From Streptomyces sp. TRM68416 (lineage in GTDB: Bacteria > Actinomycetota > Actinomycetes > Streptomycetales > Streptomycetaceae), in assembly GCF_014596915.1 (NCBI RefSeq), contig NZ_JACVWU010000018.1, positions 124,001-188,000 of the forward strand: a DNA stretch of 64,000 bases, in the 5' to 3' direction. This document shows, piece by piece, positions 1 through 8,535 of this stretch. Every line of letters begins with the position of its first letter. Positions within the stretch are counted from its first letter, which is position 1. The notes under the pieces were generated by a model. It made no database searches. It was not told where the DNA came from and saw nothing but the letters and a program-made list of their open reading frames with translations. The position numbers and the translations under genes were made by a program.

Positions 1-2084
1 TCGGGCTCGATCTTCGCGTTCACCCGCGCCCAGAGACGGGACGTCTCGACGAGCTCGGCCGACATCACGAAACGCGGCTGCTTCCGGAACAGCGCCGAGC
101 CGGGGAAGATCGCGAACTTCGCGTTCCGCGCCCCCAGGTACTCGTTCTTGTTGCCGTCCTTCACGTCCTTCATGCCGATGTGCGAGAGCAGGCCGGCGAG
201 GAGTGAGACGTGGATACGGTCGGTGGGGGCATCGTTCTCGTCGAGATGGATGCCCATCTGCTTGGCGACCGTGCGCAGCTGGCTGTAGATGTCCTGCCAT
301 TCGCGAATGCGAAGGAAATTCAGGTACTCCTGCTTGCACATACGCCGGAACGAACTGGACCCGCGCTCCCTCTGCTGCTCACGGACATACCGCCACAGAT
401 TCAGGTACGCGAGGAAATCACTCGTCTCGTCCTTGAAACGGGCGTGCTGCTGATCGGCCTGGGCCTGCTTGTCGGCGGGGCGCTCGCGCGGGTCCTGGAT
501 GGACAGCGCGGCGGCTATCACCATCACCTCACGCACACAGCCGTTCCGGTCGGCCTCCAGCACCATCCGCGCCAGCCGCGGGTCCACCGGAAGCTGCGCC
601 AGCTTCCGGCCCATGTCCGTGAGCCGCTTGCGCGGATCCTTCTGCTGCGGATCCAGCGCCCCGAGCTCCTGCAGCAGCTGCACACCGTCCCGGATGTTGC
701 GATGGTCCGGCGGATCGATGAACGGGAACTTCTCGATGTCACCGAGACCGGCCGCCGTCATCTGCAGGATCACGGACGCCAGATTCGTCCGCAGGATCTC
801 CGCGTCCGTGAACTCCGGGCGCGCGAGAAAGTCGTCCTCGCTGTACAACCGGATACAGATACCGTCACTGGTACGCCCACAGCGACCCTTGCGCTGATTG
901 GCGCTCGCCTGCGAGATCGGCTCGATCGGCAGCCGCTGGACCTTCGTACGGTGGCTGTAGCGGCTGATCCGCGCGAAACCGGGATCGATGACGTACTTGA
1001 TCCCCGGGACGGTCAGCGAGGTCTCGGCAACATTCGTCGCGAGAACGATCCTGCGGCCGGTGTGCGGCTGGAAGACCCGGTGCTGCTCGGCGTGCGAGAG
1101 CCGCGCGTACAGGGGCAGGATCTCCGTGAACCGGTACTTCTTCTTCTCCAGCGCGTCGGCCGTGTCCCGGATCTCGCGCTCACCGGAGAGGAAGACGAGG
1201 ATGTCGCCCTTCCCCTCGCCCATCAGCTCCTCGACCGCGTCCGTGATCGCGGTGATCTGATCCCGGTCGGCGTCCTCGGAGTCCTCCTCCAGCAGCGGCC
1301 GGTACCGCACCTCCACCGGATACGTACGCCCGCTGACCTCGATGATCGGCGCGTCACCGAAGTGCCGCGAGAACCGCTCGGGGTCGATGGTCGCGGAGGT
1401 GATGACGACCTTGAGATCGGGCCGCTTCGGCAGCAACTGCGCCAGGTACCCGAGCAGGAAGTCGATGTTCAGGGACCGCTCGTGCGCCTCGTCGATGATG
1501 ATCGTGTCGTAGGCGCGCAGCTCACGGTCGGTCTGGATCTCGGCGAGCAGGATGCCGTCCGTCATCAGCTTGATGTACGTCTGGTCCTGGTTCACCTGGT
1601 CGGTGAACCGCACCTTCCAGCCGACGGCCTCACCGAGCGGCGTGTTCATCTCCTCGGCCACCCGCTCGGCGACCGTACGGGCGGCGATACGACGCGGCTG
1701 GGTGTGCCCGATCATGCCGCGCACCCCGCGGCCCAGCTCAAGACAGATCTTCGGGATCTGCGTCGTCTTGCCGGACCCCGTCTCACCGGCGACGATCACC
1801 ACCTGATGATCACGGATGGCCTCCGCGATGGCGTCCTTCTTCTGGCTGACGGGCAGCTGCTCGGGGTACCGGACGGCCGGCACCCGGGCCCGCCGCCCCT
1901 CCATCCGTTCCTCGGCCCGCGCCACCTCGGCCTCGATCTCGGCGAGGACGGCGGCACGAGCCTCCGGCTTACGAATCTTCCGCGCACCTTCGAGCCTGCG
2001 CCCGAGCCGGTGCGCATCACGCAGGGACAGCTCGCTCAGGCGCGGGGCGAGGGAGCCGAGGGCGGGGGCAGAGTGCGTAGACAT
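1..2084 (-). CDS. hrpA: ATP-dependent RNA helicase HrpA (3' part outside window)
   Basis: DEAH-box RNA helicase, cytoplasmic, involved in RNA/ribosome metabolism. Reading leftward from the ATG at 2084, the protein begins MSTHSAPALGSLAPRLSEL and shows the Walker A motif GETGSGKTT near residue 97, the DEAH box (IIIDEAHERSLN), motif III SATIDPERF and the motif VI region QRKGRCGR. These are followed by the winged-helix/ratchet part. The frame stays open to base 1, so the C-terminal OB-fold/DUF3418 portion is missing. It is a core streptomycete gene next to a tRNA cluster, which marks the left side of the island as ordinary chromosome. All the overlapping plus-strand ORFs are shadows. Identification is secure; only the 3' end is unknown. 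Confidence 0.95.
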   Translation of the reverse strand, partial: MSTHSAPALGSLAPRLSELSLRDAHRLGRRLEGARKIRKPEARAAVLAEIEAEVARAEERMEGRRARVPAVRYPEQLPVSQKKDAIAEAIRDHQVVIVAGETGSGKTTQIPKICLELGRGVRGMIGHTQPRRIAARTVAERVAEEMNTPLGEAVGWKVRFTDQVNQDQTYIKLMTDGILLAEIQTDRELRAYDTIIIDEAHERSLNIDFLLGYLAQLLPKRPDLKVVITSATIDPERFSRHFGDAPIIEVSGRTYPVEVRYRPLLEEDSEDADRDQITAITDAVEELMGEGKGDILVFLSGEREIRDTADALEKKKYRFTEILPLYARLSHAEQHRVFQPHTGRRIVLATNVAETSLTVPGIKYVIDPGFARISRYSHRTKVQRLPIEPISQASANQRKGRCGRTSDGICIRLYSEDDFLARPEFTDAEILRTNLASVILQMTAAGLGDIEKFPFIDPPDHRNIRDGVQLLQELGALDPQQKDPRKRLTDMGRKLAQLPVDPRLARMVLEADRNGCVREVMVIAAALSIQDPRERPADKQAQADQQHARFKDETSDFLAYLNLWRYVREQQRERGSSSFRRMCKQEYLNFLRIREWQDIYSQLRTVAKQMGIHLDENDAPTDRIHVSLLAGLLSHIGMKDVKDGNKNEYLGARNAKFAIFPGSALFRKQPRFVMSAELVETSRLWARVNAKIEP

Positions 2085-2220
2085 ACGCGATCCAGGATCT
2101 CATCCCGGGGAAATCCGTGGCGAACGATTTGACTCCGGCGGCCTGACCAGCGCACTCCCGGCCGGGCTTCCGGCCGTCCGGGCCGAAGCCGCCCTGCCGA
2201 CCCGCTTCCCCGAGAACGCC

Positions 2221-2247
2221 GAAGGCCCCCTCACCGAGGGGGCCTTC
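2221..2247 (-). terminator. rho-independent-type hairpin after tRNA-Phe
   Basis: A perfect 12-bp stem (GAAGGCCCCCTC / GAGGGGGCCTTC) with a 3-nt loop lies directly downstream of the leftward tRNA-Asp/tRNA-Phe pair and upstream of hrpA. There is little U-tract, as is usual in streptomycetes. Confidence 0.75.
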
Positions 2248-2253
2248 ACGGAG

Positions 2254-2327
2254 TGGCTGGGGCCGGGGTCGAACCGGCGACCTTCCGCTTTTCAGGCGGA
2301 CGCTCGTACCAACTGAGCTACCCAGCC
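2254..2327 (-). tRNA. tRNA-Phe (GAA)
   Basis: A 74-nt cloverleaf on the minus strand. The acceptor pairs GGCTGGG/CCCAGCC, the anticodon stem TCCGC/GCGGA closes the loop CTGAAAA with anticodon GAA, and TTCGACC is the T loop. No CCA is encoded. It differs from the second tRNA-Phe at 41963-42036 at five positions, four of them in the anticodon stem as compensating pairs. Confidence 0.96.
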
Positions 2328-2351
2328 ACGAGATCCGCAAAGGGATCTCAG

Positions 2352-2426
2352 CGGTCCTGACGGGATTTGAACCCGCGGCCTCCACCTTGACAGGGTGGCG
2401 AGCACTCCAAACTGCTCCACAGGACC
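2352..2426 (-). tRNA. tRNA-Asp (GTC)
   Basis: A 75-nt cloverleaf on the minus strand. The acceptor is GGTCCTG/CAGGACC with discriminator G, and the anticodon stem CCACC/GGTGG closes the loop CTGTCAA (anticodon GTC). It is identical over its whole length to the tRNA-Asp at 42064-42138, and the sequence on either side of the two copies differs. It is 24 nt upstream of tRNA-Phe, probably in one transcript. Confidence 0.96.
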
Positions 2427-2510
2427 ATGCTGTGTGGGCGACCACTAGTGTCGCACACGGTGATGCGTGCCCCCAACGCCCTCCCGGGTCCAGCTCGATC
2501 CTCCTCGAAC

Positions 2511-2544
2511 CTGCCACCGTGCTGACATGTCAGCACAGTGGCAG
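2511..2544. promoter_or_regulatory. 34-bp near-perfect palindrome
   Basis: The centre GTGCTGACATGTCAGCAC (2519-2536) is a perfect 18-bp palindrome. It is extended outward by CTGCCAC (2511-2517) and GTGGCAG (2538-2544) after one mismatched pair. It lies about 85 bp upstream of the leftward tRNA-Asp. The shape suits an operator for a dimeric or tetrameric regulator, or a recombination site; its function is unknown. Confidence 0.6.
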
Positions 2545-2855
2545 GTCGTCGCGACTGCAATTTCTAGGGCTTCGAGGTTGTGTGAGGAGCCCGTGACTCC
2601 AGGGATCCGCTTCGATTTCCTGACGTTCCGCAGCGTGACGGGAGGTCACGGATTGCCACCCCATGAGCGTGTCCGTAGTGCCGCAGCTCCCGTCTCCGTG
2701 TGCATGGTCCCGCCCCGCCGCCATGGCTGGCCGCGACGACCTGCACGGCGCGAGCGCTGATACGGCTGCTGCCGATGCGGCCTCCACTCGGGCGAGGCGT
2801 GCGTGCCGCTGGTGGGGAGGGGCGAACACGCCGGTCTTCTCGTACGGGCACCTGG

Positions 2856-2891
2856 AACTGTGCCCCGGGCGCCAACTGTGCCCCGGGTGCC
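2856..2891. repeat. 18-bp tandem duplication
   Basis: Two adjacent copies of AACTGTGCCCCGGGYGCC, differing at one base, lie in the gene-free stretch. They contain no gene and no obvious function. Confidence 0.6.
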
Positions 2892-3127
2892 GACGGCCTT
2901 GAGCGGAGCCGGGCGAACGACTGGAACCGCTCTCGTGCGTCGCTGACGCCAGGTGAGGACGTCAGGCGGGCCGCGGCACGATGCTCACCGCGCGTCGCTC
3001 CACTCGCGGACGGTCGCAGCCCCCATGGGGCGGACTCTACGGCCGCCGGTCCGCGTGAGCACGCGCCGGGTGTGTCTGCTCGCCCATGAAGACCGTGCCC
3101 AGGCGGAGTTGGCGGCCCGCGCCCATG

Positions 3128-3421
3128 TCAGGAGCGGGAGTGGCTGGAGAGGAGTTCGTACGGGGACGGGTCGGCGGTGGCGATTTTGCGGAGCTCAGAG
3201 ACCGGGCCCCGGAAGCCCTCGCCGGCCAGGGCTGCGCGATGGGCCTCGGGGTCGGTCCACTCGGCGATTTCCACGAAGGTCCGCTCGTCGCGGGCCGAGC
3301 GGTACAGGCGGTGCGCCGTGAATCCGGGCTGCTCCCGCATGTACGCGGACAGTTCCCCGAGCAGCCGGCGGAACTCCTCGATGTCACCGGTGACGGTGTA
3401 GCGGTTGATGAAGTGGTGCAT
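3128..3421 (-). CDS. antibiotic biosynthesis monooxygenase (ABM) family protein
   Basis: A 97-aa protein (MHHFINRYTVTGDIEEFRRL...) with the small ferredoxin-like alpha/beta fold typical of cofactor-independent ABM oxygenases. The strand/helix pattern (EFRRLLGELSAYMREQPGF, then RTFVEIAEWTDPEAHRAAL) is characteristic. In aromatic polyketide clusters such enzymes oxidise anthrone-type rings to quinones or act as small cyclases. It follows the acyl-CoA ligase by 45 bp on the same strand, so the two are probably co-transcribed. The start at 3421 has GGAG about 10 nt upstream. The family call is good; the exact substrate is inferred from context. Confidence 0.8.
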   Translation of the reverse strand: MHHFINRYTVTGDIEEFRRLLGELSAYMREQPGFTAHRLYRSARDERTFVEIAEWTDPEAHRAALAGEGFRGPVSELRKIATADPSPYELLSSHSRS

Positions 3422-3466
3422 GGGTGGGCTCCAGGGGAGAGAGTGCGGACGAGGGGAGGGGCCGGG

Positions 3467-5107
3467 TCAGGGACGGGCGGCGGCGGGGAGTGTCAGGAGG
3501 TGCTGTTCGCGCAGGTCGCGCCGTTGCACCTTGCCCGTCGCGGAGCGTGCGATGCCGTCGATGAAGGCGACGTGGTGCAGTTGCTCGTAGTACGGGACCT
3601 TCGCGTTGACGAAGTCGATGACGGACTGCGGCGTGCACTCGGGACCGGCTGGGACTACTAGGGCGTGGGCGACGGCGCCGCTCAGTTCGTGGGGCACGTC
3701 GACGACGACGCAGTCGCTGACGGCGGGATGGCGCAGCAGAACGCGCTCGATCTCCGTGGGCGACACCAGCCAGTTGTCGCACTTGAAGGCATCCTTGATG
3801 CGGTCGACGACGTACAGGCTGCCGTCCGTGTCCGTCCAGCCGATGTCGCCGGTGGAGAACCAGCCGTCGGCGTCGACGTCCCGGGACAGGTCGCGTCCGA
3901 GGTAGCCGAGCATGAGCTGCGGTCCGCGGACCTGGATCTCGCCCCGCTCCTTCACGGGCAGCGTTGCCCGGGTCTCGACGTCGACGACGCGGCTCTCGGC
4001 ACCCGGCACGAGGACGCCCGAGGAGCCGACGCGGGGGCGGTCCAGGTCGGACAGGTGCGTCGTCGGCGAGGTCTCGGCGAGGCCGTAACCCTGCACGACC
4101 GGGATGCCGAAGTGCTGGCTCAGCACCCGTGCGGCGTCGGGTGACAGGGCGGAGCCGCCGGAGAGCACGGCGCGCAGCGCGGGCGCTTCCAGATCGTGCA
4201 GCCGGGGGTCGGCGGCCAGCTTGGCCAGCCGCATCGGGAGGCTGTAGTAGTGCGTCGCGCGGAAGGTGTCCGCCGCGGTCACGGCCTCAGCGACGTCCGC
4301 GCCGGGCCACAGGACGTGGGTGGCGGCGGCGGTGGCGGCCACGGTGACGTGCATCAGGTGCAGCGTCGGCAGGTGGTTGAAGAGGATCGAGGTGGCGTCG
4401 ACCTGGTGCATGTGGGCGGTCTGGGCAGCGTTCACCGTGAGGTTGCGGTGGCTGAGCCGGACCGCCTTCGGGGCGCCGGTGGTACCGCTGGTGAACTGGA
4501 GGCACGCGATGGCTTCGGCGTCCGCCTCCGGCGGTTCCGTGAACGCGGGGGCCTTCGCGGCCAGTTCGGCGAGCGTGGGCACCTGCGCGGCCTCGGCCGG
4601 CAGGTCCGGGCCGCGGTGCGTCAGGACGACGTGCTCCAGCCCTTCGAGGCGGTCACGGACGGCGGCGAGCACGGGGTACATGCCCGGGCTGACGATCGCG
4701 ATCCGCGCGCCGCAGGTGCGCAGCACGTGGGTGATGCGTTCCTCGGGGAGGAGCGGGTTTACCAGGGCGCTGGTGGCGCCCGCCCGGGAGATGCCGAAGA
4801 ACGCCTGCGGGAATGCCGGATGCAGGACGGCGGCCAAGGCGATCACCGTGCCGGGGGCACCGCCGGTCAGCTCGCGCAGGGCGGCGGCCGTGGTGTCCGT
4901 CGCGCTGTCCAGTTCCGCGTAGGTGAGGTCGCCGTCGGGGGAGCGGAGGGCCGGGTGGGCGGGGCGGTGGGTCGCCGCGCGGCGCAGGATGTGGTCCACG
5001 CGGGGCCCGGCCAGGAGAGGGGCGAGCGTGTCCAGTGGAGGGCCCGCCATCTCGGAACTCGGCGCCGCGGCACCGCCGGTGTGATCTGAGGTCGCCATGG
5101 GGCGCAT
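3467..5107 (-). CDS. acyl-CoA ligase (AMP-forming), OxyH-like
   Basis: A 546-aa class I adenylate-forming enzyme. Core motifs appear in order: FTSGTTGAPKA (P-loop, about residue 208), YGLAETSPT, GWFSTGDIG, the hinge region VDRIKDAFKCDNW, and SATGKVQRRDL with the C-terminal catalytic Lys. It should activate a carboxylic acid as acyl-AMP and then acyl-CoA. Tetracycline-type clusters carry a ligase of this kind (OxyH) whose role is not firmly settled. Here it might also supply the acyl-CoA used by the CerJ-like transferase at 34464; that is inference. It is divergent from the flavin monooxygenase across a 173-bp promoter region. A second in-frame ATG at 5098 is an alternative start. Confidence 0.85.
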   Translation of the reverse strand: MRPMATSDHTGGAAAPSSEMAGPPLDTLAPLLAGPRVDHILRRAATHRPAHPALRSPDGDLTYAELDSATDTTAAALRELTGGAPGTVIALAAVLHPAFPQAFFGISRAGATSALVNPLLPEERITHVLRTCGARIAIVSPGMYPVLAAVRDRLEGLEHVVLTHRGPDLPAEAAQVPTLAELAAKAPAFTEPPEADAEAIACLQFTSGTTGAPKAVRLSHRNLTVNAAQTAHMHQVDATSILFNHLPTLHLMHVTVAATAAATHVLWPGADVAEAVTAADTFRATHYYSLPMRLAKLAADPRLHDLEAPALRAVLSGGSALSPDAARVLSQHFGIPVVQGYGLAETSPTTHLSDLDRPRVGSSGVLVPGAESRVVDVETRATLPVKERGEIQVRGPQLMLGYLGRDLSRDVDADGWFSTGDIGWTDTDGSLYVVDRIKDAFKCDNWLVSPTEIERVLLRHPAVSDCVVVDVPHELSGAVAHALVVPAGPECTPQSVIDFVNAKVPYYEQLHHVAFIDGIARSATGKVQRRDLREQHLLTLPAAARP

Positions 5108-5121
5108 CGTGCGCCTGCGGA

Positions 5122-5139
5122 TTCGAAGGCGGTTCGTGG
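5122..5139 (+). promoter_or_regulatory. putative SARP binding site
   Basis: TTCGAAG and TTCGTGG heptamers start exactly 11 bp apart (5122 and 5133) in the divergent promoter between the ligase and the flavin monooxygenase. SARP regulators are known to bind direct heptamer repeats spaced by one helical turn. The assignment is by pattern only. Confidence 0.5.
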
Positions 5140-5280
5140 CGAGGTCCAGTCGCCCGCCGCCGTGCCGGGGCTCTCCGGCATCACGGGCGACGGCAGCGGG
5201 GGCGAGGCTCCAACGAGGTTCCGACCAACGTCCAAGAGCGGTGGGGACAGTGCCGTGGATGTCGGCCGATAGGAGGGGTG

Positions 5281-6969
5281 ATGAGCGCTGGTAACAGCGG
5301 TGGTGTCGAGGTGCTGGTCGCGGGGGCCGGGCCCGTGGGGCTGACCGCCGCGTACGAGCTGGTCCGCAGGGGAATCACCGTACGGATCGTGGACCGGGCC
5401 GCGGGCCCCGCGGTGACGAGCCGGGCGACGGCGACGCACGCCCGCACGCTGGAGGTCTATCACCAGATGGGCATCCTGCCCGACCTGCTCGCCCGCGGGC
5501 AGAAGTGCGACCACTTCACCATGCACCGCCGGGGCCGCCGCCTGACCAGTCTCGGCACCGATTACTCGGAGCTGCCGACCCGCTTTCCCTTCACTCTCCA
5601 GGTCGACCAGGTCATCACGGAGGAGGTGCTGCGCACCCGGCTCGGCGAGCTGGGCGTCGAGGTGGAGTGGGGCGTCGAACTGGAGAGCCTGGTCGACGAC
5701 CGGAACGGCGTGACGGCACGGCTGCGGCGCGTGGACGACGGTACGACGGAGGAGTTCACCACCGGCTGGCTGGTCGGCGCCGACGGCGCGCACAGCCGGG
5801 TCCGCAAGCAGCTCGGCATCGACCTGCTCGGCGAGTCCTCGGAGAAGTGGATGGTCGCCGACGCGTACGTGGACGTCGACCTCCCCCGCGACAGCCTGCA
5901 CTGGATGCACCTGTCGCACGGCACCATCCTCATGGTCCCGTTCCCCGAGGAGGGCAAGTGGCGCCTCCTCGACACTGACGACGTCACCGACGGCGACCGG
6001 CCCGAGGTGGTGCGCGCCCGCTTCGAGGCCAAGATGTCCGAGGGGCTCGGCCGTACGGTCACGGTCAAGGAGCTGACCTGGGTGTCGGTGTTCACCATCC
6101 GCCAGCGGATGGTGGAGACGATGCACTCCGGTCACTGCTTCCTCGCCGGTGACGCCGCCCACGTGCACAGCCCGGCCTCCGGCCAGGGGCTCAACACCGG
6201 TATCCAGGACGGCTACAACCTGGCGTGGAAGCTCGCTTCCGTCATCAAGGGACAGGCCGACGGCGGCCTCCTGGAGAGCTACAGCGCCGAGCGCGTGCCG
6301 ATCGGCGAGATCCTCCTCGGCTCCACCAAGACCGCGACCCGGCTCATCGCGCTGCGCAATGCCGCCGCGCCGGTGCTGCTGCCGGTCGGCCTCGGCCTGC
6401 TCAACGTCCTCAAGCCGCTCAAGCACAAGGTGGAGCGCAAGATCCTGCGAGGCATGTCCGGCCTCGCCCTGCACTACCGTGCGAGCCCGCTCACCGCGGG
6501 CGCCCCCGGCTCCGGGGACGACGCTCCCGCCCTGGCGATCCGGCCCGGCGACCGGGTGTCCTGCTCGGCCGAGGAGCTGGCGGACAGCCCCGGCTGGCAG
6601 GAGGTGTGCGACGAACTGACCGATCTGCGCTGGACGTTGCTGGTGTTCGCAGGATCCGGTGACGTGCCCGCGGCCGTGGGGCGTGTGCACGAGGAGTACG
6701 GGGACGCGCTGAGCGTCCGCATCGTGCGTGAGACGCAGCCGACGGACAGCGGAGGGGCGGAGGCCGGGCCGAGGGTGTTGTGCGATCCGGGCCGCCGGGT
6801 GCGCCGCGCCTTCGCCGGCGAACCGGGCTACGCGCTCGTCCGCCCGGACGGCTACCTCGCCGCCCTCGGCCCGCTCGGCGACGGCGAGTGCCTCGACGCC
6901 CTGCTGCGCCGCGTCCACCTGCTCCCGGCCCGCCGCTTCACCGTCGCCCCGGCCGGGAGCGCTGAGTAG
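5281..6969 (+). CDS. FAD-dependent aromatic hydroxylase
   Basis: A 562-aa class A flavoprotein monooxygenase of the PgaE/OxyL/RebC type. The Rossmann motif GAGPVG lies near residue 13, the DG motif GADGAHSRVRKQLG near residue 163, and the FAD-binding GD motif FLAGDAAHVHSPASGQGLN near residue 285. The C-terminal third has the thioredoxin-like extension common in polyketide hydroxylases. It would hydroxylate the polycyclic aglycone using NAD(P)H and O2. The ATG at 5281 is preceded by AGGAGGGG and is preferred over the upstream in-frame extension, which lacks coding character. It heads a rightward unit with the cyclase gene 50 bp downstream. Confidence 0.93.
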   Translation: MSAGNSGGVEVLVAGAGPVGLTAAYELVRRGITVRIVDRAAGPAVTSRATATHARTLEVYHQMGILPDLLARGQKCDHFTMHRRGRRLTSLGTDYSELPTRFPFTLQVDQVITEEVLRTRLGELGVEVEWGVELESLVDDRNGVTARLRRVDDGTTEEFTTGWLVGADGAHSRVRKQLGIDLLGESSEKWMVADAYVDVDLPRDSLHWMHLSHGTILMVPFPEEGKWRLLDTDDVTDGDRPEVVRARFEAKMSEGLGRTVTVKELTWVSVFTIRQRMVETMHSGHCFLAGDAAHVHSPASGQGLNTGIQDGYNLAWKLASVIKGQADGGLLESYSAERVPIGEILLGSTKTATRLIALRNAAAPVLLPVGLGLLNVLKPLKHKVERKILRGMSGLALHYRASPLTAGAPGSGDDAPALAIRPGDRVSCSAEELADSPGWQEVCDELTDLRWTLLVFAGSGDVPAAVGRVHEEYGDALSVRIVRETQPTDSGGAEAGPRVLCDPGRRVRRAFAGEPGYALVRPDGYLAALGPLGDGECLDALLRRVHLLPARRFTVAPAGSAE

Positions 6970-7019
6970 CGCCGAGCAGCGCCCGGCAGCGTCAAGCAGA
7001 AGAGAGAGAACGGCACTTC

Positions 7020-7826
7020 ATGCGCATCATCGATCTGTCCACCCCCATCGACGCGACGGTGTGGGAGCCCAATCCCGTCGAGCACGATGTCATGTCGCCC
7101 GCCGAGGGCGGCCGTCACATGGCCGAGGGAATGAAGGAGCGTTACGGGCTCGGCTTCGATCCGGCCGAGTTGCCGGAGGGTGAGCTGCTCTCGCTTGACA
7201 CCTTCAAGCTCACCACGCACACCGGAACCCACGTGGACGCGCCGTCCCACTACGGCACGCGCGCCACGTACGGCACTCCCCGCCACATCGACACCATGCC
7301 CCTCGACTGGTTCGTCCGGCCCGGCCTCGTGCTCGACCTCACCGACCAGCCCGTCGGCGCGGTCGGCGCGGACGTGCTGCGCCGGGAGTTCGACCGGATC
7401 GGCCGGGAGCCGGAGCCGATGGACATCGTGATGCTGAACACGGGCGCTGACCGGATCGCCGGAACGCCCAAGTACTTCACGGACTTCACCGGCCTGGACG
7501 CCTCTGCCACGCATCTGCTGCTCGACCACGGAGTGAAGGTCATCGGCACCGACGCGTTCAGCCTGGACGCGCCCTTCACGTACATGATCGAGAAGTTCCG
7601 CGAGTCCCGGGACCACGGTGTGCTGTGGCCCGCGCACTTCGTGGGCCGGGAGCGCGAGTACTGCCAGATCGAGCGGCTCGCGAACCTGGACGCGCTGCCC
7701 GGCTCCAGCGGGTTCACGGTCTCGTGCCTGCCGGTGAAGCTGGTCGGCGCGGGTGCGGGCTGGGCGCGTGCCGTCGCCTTCGTTCCCGAGGACGGCGATG
7801 GGAGCGGGGCGGAGCCGGTCGGCTGA
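7020..7826 (+). CDS. PF04199-family polyketide cyclase (OxyN-like)
   Basis: A 268-aa protein of the kynurenine-formamidase-like 'cyclase' family. The diagnostic metal-binding motif HTGTHVDAPSHYG lies near residue 67, and IDLSTPID opens the protein. Members in type II polyketide clusters help close a late ring of the aglycone, as proposed for OxyN. It sits directly after the flavin monooxygenase. A hairpin at 7841-7863 ends the unit. The family is certain; the ring it acts on is inference. Confidence 0.88.
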   Translation: MRIIDLSTPIDATVWEPNPVEHDVMSPAEGGRHMAEGMKERYGLGFDPAELPEGELLSLDTFKLTTHTGTHVDAPSHYGTRATYGTPRHIDTMPLDWFVRPGLVLDLTDQPVGAVGADVLRREFDRIGREPEPMDIVMLNTGADRIAGTPKYFTDFTGLDASATHLLLDHGVKVIGTDAFSLDAPFTYMIEKFRESRDHGVLWPAHFVGREREYCQIERLANLDALPGSSGFTVSCLPVKLVGAGAGWARAVAFVPEDGDGSGAEPVG

Positions 7827-7840
7827 GGCGGCCGAGGGAG

Positions 7841-7863
7841 CCCGTACGCACGCCGCGTACGGG
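7841..7863. terminator. hairpin between convergent genes
   Basis: CCCGTACGC (7841-7849) pairs perfectly with GCGTACGGG (7855-7863) around a 5-nt loop. It lies between the convergent cyclase and NTF2-like genes and is probably used from both sides. Confidence 0.6.
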
Positions 7864-7888
7864 CCCCGCCGGGCGCCGGGCCGTCGGG

Positions 7889-8350
7889 TTACGGCAGGTC
7901 GTCGCGGGTGACCTTGCGGCGGTGCACCTTGAGCCGCCCGTCCTCGCGGACCAGGACGTCCTCGCACACGCAGACCCGGTGCAGCGCCGGATCCCCACCC
8001 AGAGGCGTGGAGAACACCAGCGAGTAGCAGCGCACCCGCAGCGTGCCGTCGGCCTGCGGGAACACCGCGACCATGCCGTGCCAGTGCCTGCGCTGCACTC
8101 CATCGGCGGCCAGTTGCGCGGCGGTGCGGCGCAGCGAGCCGGCCAGGGCCTCGCGGCCGCGCAGCGGTTCCGGCAGCGTCGGCACGTCGAAGATGGCGTC
8201 GGCAGTGAATGTGTCTGCCCACGCGTCGACGGTGCCGCCGTCGAGCAGGTGCAGGTGCTCGGCGTAGAACTGCTGGACCTCCGCGTACACCTCGGCGGTC
8301 ACGGCCGGGGCCGGTGTCTCCTGCTGCGCCGTCTGCGTCGTCTGTGTCAT
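7889..8350 (-). CDS. NTF2-fold (SnoaL / dioxygenase beta-subunit-like) protein
   Basis: A 153-aa protein with the cone-shaped alpha+beta NTF2 pattern: VQQFYAEHLHLLDGGTVDAWADTFTADAIFDVP, then RRHWHGMVAVF and LRVRCYSLVFSTP, ending VREDGRLKVHRRKV. Relatives include SnoaL-type cyclases/hydroxylases and small subunits of ring-hydroxylating dioxygenases; the catalytic role cannot be told from sequence alone. The ATG at 8350 has AAGGAGA 9 nt upstream and removes a poorly coding N-terminal extension that begins at 8395. It is transcribed divergently from the aromatase/cyclase gene. Confidence 0.75.
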   Translation of the reverse strand: MTQTTQTAQQETPAPAVTAEVYAEVQQFYAEHLHLLDGGTVDAWADTFTADAIFDVPTLPEPLRGREALAGSLRRTAAQLAADGVQRRHWHGMVAVFPQADGTLRVRCYSLVFSTPLGGDPALHRVCVCEDVLVREDGRLKVHRRKVTRDDLP

Positions 8351-8450
8351 TACGTTTGTCTCCTTCTCCCCTGACGTCCGGTGGCGTCGTCGCACCCTCG
8401 CCGACCCGGTTCGAACCCTCTTGGAGGCTTCGTGGGCCCGGCGGCGCGGG

Positions 8451-8468
8451 TCGAAAGGACCTCGAAGA
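8451..8468 (+). promoter_or_regulatory. putative SARP binding site
   Basis: TCGAAAG (8451) and TCGAAGA (8462) start 11 bp apart, about 70 bp before the aromatase/cyclase GTG. A third TTCGAAC lies 40 bp upstream at 8410. The spacing matches SARP operators; the assignment is by pattern. Confidence 0.55.
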
Positions 8469-8535
8469 GGTCTCCAAACGCGGCGGGCAAGGTGCAGGCG
8501 CAGTGACCGACGACACCTGACCGGAGGGCCCAGCC

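Larger units (their letters stand above)
2427..3127. other. 700-bp gene-free left edge of the island
   Basis: No ORF in either strand here has convincing codon bias, a ribosome binding site or a recognisable product; the many short ORFs are shadows of each other. The region holds the promoter side of the tRNA-Asp/Phe unit, a long palindrome (2511-2544) and a short tandem repeat (2856-2891). It could contain remains of whatever brought the cluster in, but no integrase or excisionase remnant can be recognised. Confidence 0.6.

Noticed and set aside
210..2132. A 640-codon plus-strand open frame
   Set aside because: It is the antisense of hrpA, whose minus-strand frame has all helicase motifs.
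2427..3127. Remnant integrase or excisionase gene
   Set aside because: No tyrosine or serine recombinase motif was found in any frame of this stretch.
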